From assembly GCA_030998015.1 (NCBI GenBank), contig JARWMV010000235.1, positions 992,001 to 1,056,000 of the forward strand: 64,000 nt of DNA. Reading direction: 5' to 3'. Made by a program: the position numbers and the translations under genes. The DNA comes from Ceratorhiza oryzae-sativae. Lineage: Eukaryota; Basidiomycota; Agaricomycetes; Cantharellales; Ceratobasidiaceae. Positions within the stretch are counted from its first letter, which is position 1, and each line of letters starts with the position of its first letter. The notes below the pieces were generated by a model, which saw nothing but the letters and a program-made list of their open reading frames with translations, did no database searches and had not been told where the DNA came from. Shown here one piece after another: positions 57,572-64,000 of this stretch.

Positions 57572-58094
57572 GGTCATGGCCCAGACCATGAGCATGAATT
57601 TATTCCAATTTATTATGATTTTATTTTATCTCTATTTTTCTGCTTTTTGGACAAGTCCTGTTTATTCAGATATATGTGTAGAATTATTGACTGAGTCATG
57701 TGCCCTTGCTGTTGTTGACCTTTGTTGATGTATTCTGGAATATTCTGTTGACATGGCACCATCCCTCTCATTGTATGACTTTGTCTAGCTTCTTATTTCA
57801 CATGTACAGCCCCCCTCATGAATATATAAGGGAGAGTCTGAGAGCCTTAAGCCTCAGAACTCAACCTCCTGTTGATATCCCCTCTACCTGTGTGGTCACC
57901 AAGCCTAGCAGCTCTTGCCCAGTCCTCTTTAGGACAAGTGTACTTCTATTCTTTCCTGCATGTCATCACAACACATCCCCTCATTGCACATCCACTCTTA
58001 GACATTGCAGTTTGACCTTTGGCTGTCATAGCCTATAGCTCTGCCTTCACCTCACCAGCATTAGGTGTTGTTGTTCAGGTTGTTGGCTCTGACA
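57572..58094 (+). repeat. Plus-strand LTR copy, arm 2 of the inverted repeat
   Basis: Matches the 47378 solo LTR over its length (CATGGCCCAGACCATGAGCA ... GGCTCTGACA) but lacks the first bases, has almost no CpG, and has no matching 5-bp flanks. Confidence 0.85.
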
Positions 58095-58761
58095 TTAGGT
58101 CAAGTTCTTCATACCCCTTGGGAATTGAGATGGACCCCTGTACTAGCCTACTGTGAAAAGGAGAAGGGCTTGGACTGCATAATAGTCAAAAGCAGAAAGA
58201 GACTATCCAGTAACAGGTGTCTACAAGGCAGACAGTTCATATCACCCAACCCTAGGACTCTTGTCCATCACTGCATGTGTTGTAGTCAGCAAACCACCTG
58301 CTTGCAAAAAAGACACTCTAAATCACACCTGTCAATGGCTTGTTGATTAGTAGTAGTCATTGTCCAACACTAGGTGGCAGAGCAACCACAGTGTTTGAGA
58401 GTGAAAATCCTGGCCTCAAGAGCACCCCTATATCCATGCATTCCCTTTTTCCATTATAGCTATGTCATTCACCCCTGCTGCCACTCCTGCCCCTACTCCT
58501 GCCCCTACACCCAATTACATCTCAGTCAACCCCAACCAAATTATGCTCCCTGCCAACCAGGCTGACCAGGCCAGGTTCTTCCAAGAAATCAAAGATGTCC
58601 TGGTTGCCATCAATCACAACTTTACAGTATACATGGGAGTTACTGGGGCTGATTTACAGACAGCCAACAACAATATGCAGAGTATGGAGGCCAGTATTCA
58701 AGCCCTCAAAACCAACATGAACTGGGTTGTGGCACAAACTCCAGTGCCTGCACCAGCTCCA

Positions 58762-59541
58762 TGTCGTGACCCTCTGGAGGCTTCCTTGTGAAGCACTTAA
58801 GTAGCGGCTGCATTGACAGCTTGGTGCTATGCAATATGTATTGAGTGTTCTAGTTACAGTGTTTGCTATGGTCTATGGTGGTTGACAAGATAAAGCAAGC
58901 TGAGGCATCCAGTCTTGCTTTATCCTTCTTATATATGCCTGTGGCTGCAGTGGCTGTGGACGTATTATCTAAGCACACTCCGCAGTAGGTGTAGGTTATG
59001 TACAGTACTATGGTTAGGCAATTGTTTGTCTTAAGTTTGTGCAGCTCCAAATCTTATAGAGCTGCATGAGGTCCAAGGGGTAGTGCTGAGGTCATGTGAT
59101 CCTGCTGTAAGTGCCAAGATCACGTGACAACTCGCTCCTCACTCCAAGTAACAATGGAGAGAAATGCTGGAGCAAGTTCAGGGTAACCACCATAAGCGCT
59201 GAGGTCACATGTTCCTGCTGTAAGCACCAAGATCATGTGACAACTCACTCCTTGCTCCAAGTAACAAGGGAGAGAAATGCTGGAGCGAGTTCAGGGTAAC
59301 CACCATAGGCGCTGAGGTCACATGATCCTTCTGTAAGTGCTGAGATCACATGACAACTCGCTCCTCGCTCCAAGTAACAATGGAGAGAAATGCTGGAGCA
59401 AGTTCAGGGTAACCACCGTAAGCACTGGCTAAGTGCCAAGGTCATGTGACCTTGTTTATGGCTTGTTCCGCTTAGGAAAGATGCCATAAATCTGTAAAAA
59501 TATTTGGTTGTTTTGTTATGTCCATTTGACAGGTCATAACA
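58762..59541 (-). mobile_element. Solo LTR, 780 bp, target duplication CTCCA
   Basis: Starts TGTCGTGACCCTCTGG and ends GGTCATAACA, flanked by CTCCA at 58757-58761 and 59542-59546. It is an inverted copy of the split LTR at 48211-55980 and shows that LTR without the MITE and the gypsy insertion. Confidence 0.93.
59085..59422. repeat. Three tandem ~113-bp units inside the 780-bp LTR
   Basis: Units start at GCTGAGGTCA near 59085, 59198 and 59311. Each contains the CCAAGTAACAA and GAGAGAAATGCTGGAGC segments. The paralogous LTR at 48.3-48.7 kb has two units. Confidence 0.85.
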
Positions 59542-59722
59542 CTCCAGCCCCAGCTGTGCAGCCTAGCAGGTTGTGTATTCCCAAACTTGCCCCCCTGGCA
59601 AAATTTGATGGTTTGGATAAGGACAAAGCAACATCCTTCAGGGTTGCAGTCACACATTATATGTGTATTTCATATCCCCAGGTGTCTGTTGATGTGTTAC
59701 AGGTCAGGGTACACTTGAATAT

Positions 59723-60145
59723 CTAGAGCTTAAGCAAATGTAGATATGTTAGTATACACTAATCATACTCAATACTTCTTAGACTAGAGTAAGAAGGCTA
59801 AAAAGTAGTTGCAATGTGATCAAGTAACACTCAAGGCAGTCTTAATCTTTCACAGTGTAAACTGACTAATTTATGGGTATAAAGAGCAAGACTACTATGG
59901 TCAGGTTCCCTTAGATATCTTAAATGTAGTTCAGCCCTAGTCACTTGGACTAACTGATACTAATCTTAATACTAGACTTAAGTGATATTTTATTGGATAG
60001 ATGGAGGGCTGCCTAATGCATGTACTTCCTCAGCTACAGGTACTTAGATTTCCTCTAATAGCTGGTACTTAATGTCACACTCAATCAGGCAATATTGTAT
60101 CCTTATATATCTCTGTATATAAGATACAATGAATCAGACAGTATA
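59723..60145. other. AT-rich, CpG-poor sequence without defined element
   Basis: No ends or coding parts could be recognised; probably worn-out transposon DNA. Confidence 0.4.
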
Positions 60146-61384
60146 TAACTAATATGGTACTTTATTCCTCAGTACTAGTTATATAAGAAATCACACACAG
60201 ACAAGAGAAATAGAAAGAAAAAAGAAACTGTCACAAACTGACACGCATATATCCACTCTATAATATTTTCTCGATTTATTACATTTTATGAGATCATCTT
60301 CAAAACATACTTGCCTTTTATGGTATATCTGTATCATGTGACTCAGGGGATGTTCTGGACCGGTAACCGAGATGTATTTCAACTCCAATGTGAAATTCCG
60401 CAGCTCCGCAGTCGCTTCTACTGCTTCTATCTCTTATCAGTCGTGACTCACTGTACGGACTTGTTTGTTATGATGTGGCTTGTACTATGTATATAAACCG
60501 GGTCAAGTTCGCAGAGGACTCCTCAAGAACTTGACCTCTCGTCGAATACAAGTTCTTTGCCTCTCTTACTATTTTCCTCATCACCTGACTTGTCGTCGTC
60601 GACAGAAACCAATAACCAGTCTGGGTTGAGTAGAGGAGGAGGGTGGTCTGGAAGGGCCTCAGAGGAGGTCCTTTTATACCCTGAGGAGGGCATTCCAGAG
60701 CCAAATAGATACATGCATGCCAGTGCGATCATTAAAAGAGGGTACTGCTATACTTGGGGTACACCCTAGCCCAGTATAGGATATGAGAGTAAAGACAGGA
60801 TGTGGATTGAAGGCATTGATGCATCTGAGACCTGCTATTGGCTTGTAGATCATATTATCATAGTATATACATGTAATGAATGGAGGCTACATCTCAGTGA
60901 GTCATAAAGTGAGTCAGAGAAGCTTCTGGATCAATTTGGAAGGCTCTCCTGACTCACTGGAGTCATTAGATCTTGATTGATGGTCCAGTAAGATTCTAAT
61001 GATCTTCGGGCCATTCCAGTGCAAGGATCTGGTGGATTGCAACAATCTTCAGGCAGCAGATACCGCCAAAGATTAGCTATCGATAGAGCATAAGATTGCT
61101 TTGATAGCATCAGCGGATGCCGAGATATGAGCAGTGCAATGTTGTAATCAATATCTCCTGATAAGAGGAAATATTGCAACCTCTATATCTCTCTGAGTTC
61201 TTAAGATAAAATCACGATAAAATATGTGTTGGAAAGAGGAGATCTTGTACTATTTAATGGAACACAAATAGTACAAATTCAGATGCATACAAATTCATTT
61301 AATTTCAAGAAAATTACAGAGGCATCACTTGAGGTTGGCAAAGCAGACTAAAATAATAGAAAAATGTTAGTGATCCATAACAAT
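60146..61384. repeat. Tandem duplication, copy A (interrupted by a solo LTR)
   Basis: Starts TAACTAATATGGTACTTTAT and repeats from 61385 onward. Without the LTR and its duplicated GAAAC it is about 858 bp. Shared landmarks: TTTTATACCCTGAGGAGG, ATAGATACATGCATGCCAGT and CCTGACTCACTGGAG. Confidence 0.85.
60229..60604 (+). mobile_element. Solo LTR of the gypsy family, 376 bp, target duplication GAAAC
   Basis: In the same family as the LTRs at 48708 and 55279, but in the opposite direction on the plus strand. Ends TGTCACAAACTG and CGTCGTCGACA, flanked by GAAAC at 60224-60228 and 60605-60609. It keeps many CpG sites, so it is useful as an outgroup for the other copies. Confidence 0.95.
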
Positions 61385-62240
61385 AACTAATATGGTACTT
61401 TATTCCTCAGTACTAGTTATATAAGAAATCACACACAGACAAGAGAGAAATGGAAAGAGAAAAAGAAACCAATAACTGGTCTGGGTTGAGTAAGAGTGGG
61501 TGGTCTGAAAGGGCCTCAGAGGAGGTCCTTTTATACCCTGAGGAGGACATTTCAAAGCCAAATAGATACATGCATGCCAGTGCAATCATCAAAAGAGGGT
61601 ACTGCTATACTTGGGGTACACCCTAGCCCAGTATAGGATAAAAGAGTAAAGACAGGGTGTGGATTGAAGGCATTGATGCATCTGAGACCTGCATTAGCTT
61701 GTAGATCATATTATCACAGTATATACATGTAATGAATGGAGGCTACATCTCAGTGAGTCATAAAGTGAGTCAGAGAAGCTTCTGGATCAATTTGGAAGGC
61801 TCTCCTGACTCACTGGAGCCATTAGATCTTGACTGATGGTCCAGTACAATTCTAATGATCTTTGGACCATTCCAGCACAAGGATCTGGTGGATTGCAATG
61901 ATCTTCAGGCAGCAGATACTGCCAAAGATTAGCTATTGGTAGAGCATAAGATCACTTTGATAGCATAAGTGGTTGCCAAGATATGAGCAGTGCAATGTTG
62001 TAATCAATAATTCCTGATAAGAGGAATTATTGCAACCTCTATATCTCTCTGAGATCTTATTGTAAAATCTTAATGAAATATGCATTGGAAAGCGGAGAAT
62101 TTGTACTATTTAAGGGGACTCAAAGTAGTACAATTTGGAGCACATACAAATTTGAGTATTTCACAATTTAATTACAGAGGCATTGATCGAGGTTGGCAGA
62201 GCAGACTAAAATAATAGAAGATGTTAGTAATCCATAACAA
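61385..62240. repeat. Tandem duplication, copy B (uninterrupted)
   Basis: About 856 bp,direct repeat of copy A, diverged mainly by small changes. At the position of the solo LTR it shows the empty site AGAAACCAATAACTGG. Confidence 0.85.
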
Positions 62241-62420
62241 CTTCACAGCTGTGTACTGTGGCTTGCTGCAGTGGAAACAAGTACAGCAAGACTGTAAATC
62301 AACTGTTTGAGTGGGTATATGTGTAGCTAGAAAAATAGGAAAAAACATCAAGAATTACTACAATGTTGTGCAATGATGCTTGACTACTAAGTTTGGTAGT
62401 TTCCTACATATTCTCCACAT
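62240..62420 (-). repeat. Inverted partner of the LTR-like repeat at 46.07 kb
   Basis: Reverse complement of 46075-46260. Shares TGCTTGACTACTAAG, GTAGTTTCCTACATATTCTC and GGCTTGCTGCAGTG. Confidence 0.75.
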
Positions 62421-62884
62421 ACATCATGCCTGAAGATGGTGGAATGAGTTGTGCACTCAAAGGAATATACATAAATTGTACTCATGTATACATGCCATAT
62501 AAATACAGCATTGAAACCACAACACAGATAGCATGGCTTGAATGTCAAAGGATGAGCAAACTCATGTCTGATCAAATTAGAGAATGATACCAAGATGCAT
62601 GAACCTCAAGTTCCAGACTGGCACACTTGAGTGGCTATGTATCAATCAATTGCAATGTACTCCAGGGGAGTTGGAGGATGGTCTGGGGAGACTGGTGCAT
62701 TGGATGAATGGCAGATTTGCCTTGCTGGAGTTGGAATTCAAGTCATGTATTTGTACATAACAAAGCCAAACATCTACTAATTTATTTAATTGGGGGGTGG
62801 GGGTACATTTTCACAGCTAAAATACCTTGCTAGCTCAGCAAAAACCTGTGGGGGTAATGGTGTGTAATTAGGCATAAGGAGGGG

Positions 62885-63006
62885 TAATGAAAACAGGGGT
62901 GTAGTAATGGTGTCATGCCAAATTACACTGGTGTAATGGGATAATCACAGATAATTATGTGTCATTTCATGGAATTACACCATTACTACACCCCACTGTT
63001 TCATTA
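62885..63006. mobile_element. Palindromic MITE-like element, 122 bp
   Basis: Inverted arms: TAATGAAAACAGGGGTGTAG at the left and its near complement ending CTGTTTCATTA at the right. Further internal TGTAAT pairs. Different from the TAAGGATG family. No sure target duplication. Confidence 0.65.
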
Positions 63007-63596
63007 AACCTTGAGTTTTTCCTGAGAGGGCAAGGTAATAGATATAGAAGAGGAAGTGTACCAAGGCCATAGATCAGATAGAATGCCTGTAATAGAAGCA
63101 TTTGATTAACATACCATAAAAATGAATAGAAATGGACTAAAGCATATTTGAGCTGGTATATGCATGGGCCAGTGCAATGAAAATAAGCACTCGAGTGATC
63201 AGGCACCAGCCAACGCCGATCATCCCAACCTACGCCCGAGACAGCAATGCATTTCGTTTCGCGTTATCCATGACCCTTTACTCTCCGAAATGCCGCTGCT
63301 CTATTTATAACAGGTTTATGCGTATATGTAAAGCGATGCAATTTCACCCAGAAAGTAAATATGCACGAGACCTGATACAGTTGAGGACGAAATACACATG
63401 CAAAAAGAATACAAGCATACAATGCCGCATATATTACCTATCCGAGGTCCCAAACCAGCTTTCTTGTGATAGCGAAATCTGGATCGGGATCTCTATGCTC
63501 TTTCGCCGCCTATCGTTTCTCCTTTTGGACATTTGTCCAGCTTACTGACTGCCAAGCTACCCGTTTCAGCCAAGTCGGCCATTCTCCCATTTCGTG
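63007..63596. other. Transition from transposon block to host DNA, no supported gene
   Basis: CpG returns from about 63180. A 123-codon frame (63177-63548, +) has no domain and is not supported. Confidence 0.4.
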
Positions 63597-64000
63597 CTAC
63601 CAGCTCCCTTGGGCGGCGGCTTGCATATCTGCATCATTCACAACGATACATCGAACAGGGACAGCTTGTTGAAGTGCACGTAGCGGAGAAAGCTCGGGTG
63701 TAGGTGGGACAAGTGTGAGTGTAACAAAATCCTAATGAAAATCGGGCGAGTGAATATTTTGTTTGGGAGCCTCTTGTAATCGCTTCCAAACTTGCCATCT
63801 GACTCACCTTGATCAACAATCCACCGGCTCTAAACCCTCCAACCTTTAGTACATCACGTTCTGGAACGACGGTTCCCTCCCAAGCGATGGCGAAACATTC
63901 CTCCCGCCTTCCCAATCGCGGACCCGCTCTACGCCCGGTGGTACCCCAGCCCCCGCGCCGCCCGTGTGGTGTACCCTACTCCGCCAGACATATGACTTAA
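63597..64000 (-). CDS. C-terminal part of an unknown protein, cut by window edge
   Basis: Two exons with an in-phase intron (63732-63807, GTGAGT donor) read LGRREECFAIAWEGTVVPER, DVLKVGGFRAGGLLIK, then DFVTLTLVPPTPELSPLRAL and QQAVPVRCIVVNDADMQAAA, stop 63597-63599. The sequence has the even mix and clean splice sites of a real gene. The N-terminal part lies outside the window and I do not recognise the family. Confidence 0.5.

Larger units (their letters stand above)
58462..59722 (+). pseudogene. Gag relic of another gypsy element, cut in two by a solo LTR
   Basis: Left part from ATG 58462: MSFTPAATPAPTPAPTPNYI, QADQARFFQEIKDVLVAINH and QTANNNMQSMEASIQALKTN, up to 58761. The right part from 59542 continues the same proline-rich linker (PAPAVQPSRLCIPKLAPLAK) and the capsid start LAKFDGLDKDKATSFRVAVT, comparable to KFDGTKREDTISFR in the full element. 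The reading is lost after 59722. The solo LTR at 58762-59541 separates the halves, with CTCCA on both sides. Confidence 0.8.

Noticed and set aside
45400..63100. CRISPR array or prokaryotic island
   Set aside because: The repeats are LTRs, MITEs and tandem duplications; spacing and length do not fit, and the genome is eukaryotic.
63177..63548. 123-codon plus-strand frame near the right edge
   Set aside because: No domain or exon structure; the minus-strand spliced frame beyond it is better supported.

Overview
The window looks like nuclear DNA of a filamentous basidiomycete. Genes are split by many 45-65 nt GT-AG introns. There is an F-box/propeller gene with a second F-box fragment, Pho80-type cyclins, an arrestin-like protein, a spherulin-4-like protein and an OPT transporter. 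The overall style resembles Rhizoctonia (Ceratobasidiaceae), but the species is an inference, not something read directly from the DNA. All gene models below were joined by hand from exon frames and splice sites.

Layout: (1) 1-45.4 kb and 63.2-64 kb are ordinary gene-bearing DNA with normal CpG content. In order: cytochrome b2 (partial, -), arrestin-like protein (-), a doubtful membrane-protein relic (+), Oxa1/YidC insertase (-), an F-box fragment (+), a mitochondrial carrier (-), an OPT oligopeptide transporter (+), a small nuclear protein (-) divergent from an XLF/Nej1-type end-joining factor (+), a secreted GH5 exo-beta-1,3-glucanase (+, with an apparent frameshift), an F-box/propeller protein (-), two divergent Pho80-type cyclins, a small membrane-anchored protein (+), CAAX protease Rce1 (+), a K/E/P-rich nuclear protein (-), a decayed NAD(P)-dependent reductase (-), a secreted subtilase (+), a third Pho80-type cyclin (+), a spherulin-4-like protein (-), and an intact relative of the decayed reductase (+).

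(2) 45.4-63.1 kb is a transposon graveyard that is visibly poor in CpG. Its centre is a 6,948-bp Ty3/gypsy chromovirus (48708-55655) with 377-bp LTRs, a GCTTA target duplication, a polypurine tract, gag, a pol broken by two TGA codons and a chromodomain. It lies inside an older solo LTR (48211-55980, duplication AATAC), which also carries a 140-bp hAT-like MITE. Around it are further solo LTRs with perfect 5-bp duplications (GTAGT, CTCCA, GAAAC), a second MITE with an 8-bp duplication, an inverted LTR pair, a gag relic cut by a solo LTR, and a tandem ~860-bp duplication.

The most notable observations are: a 15-nt perfect complement between the retrotransposon primer-binding site and the predicted 5' end of its own transcript (Tf1-like self-priming); LTR divergence confined almost entirely to CpG sites; a cysteine-rich reading frame upstream of gag; a nested-insertion history that can be read entirely from target duplications; and three Pho80-type cyclin paralogues sharing an intron position. 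Several host genes show single-base frame breaks, which could be assembly indels or real decay.
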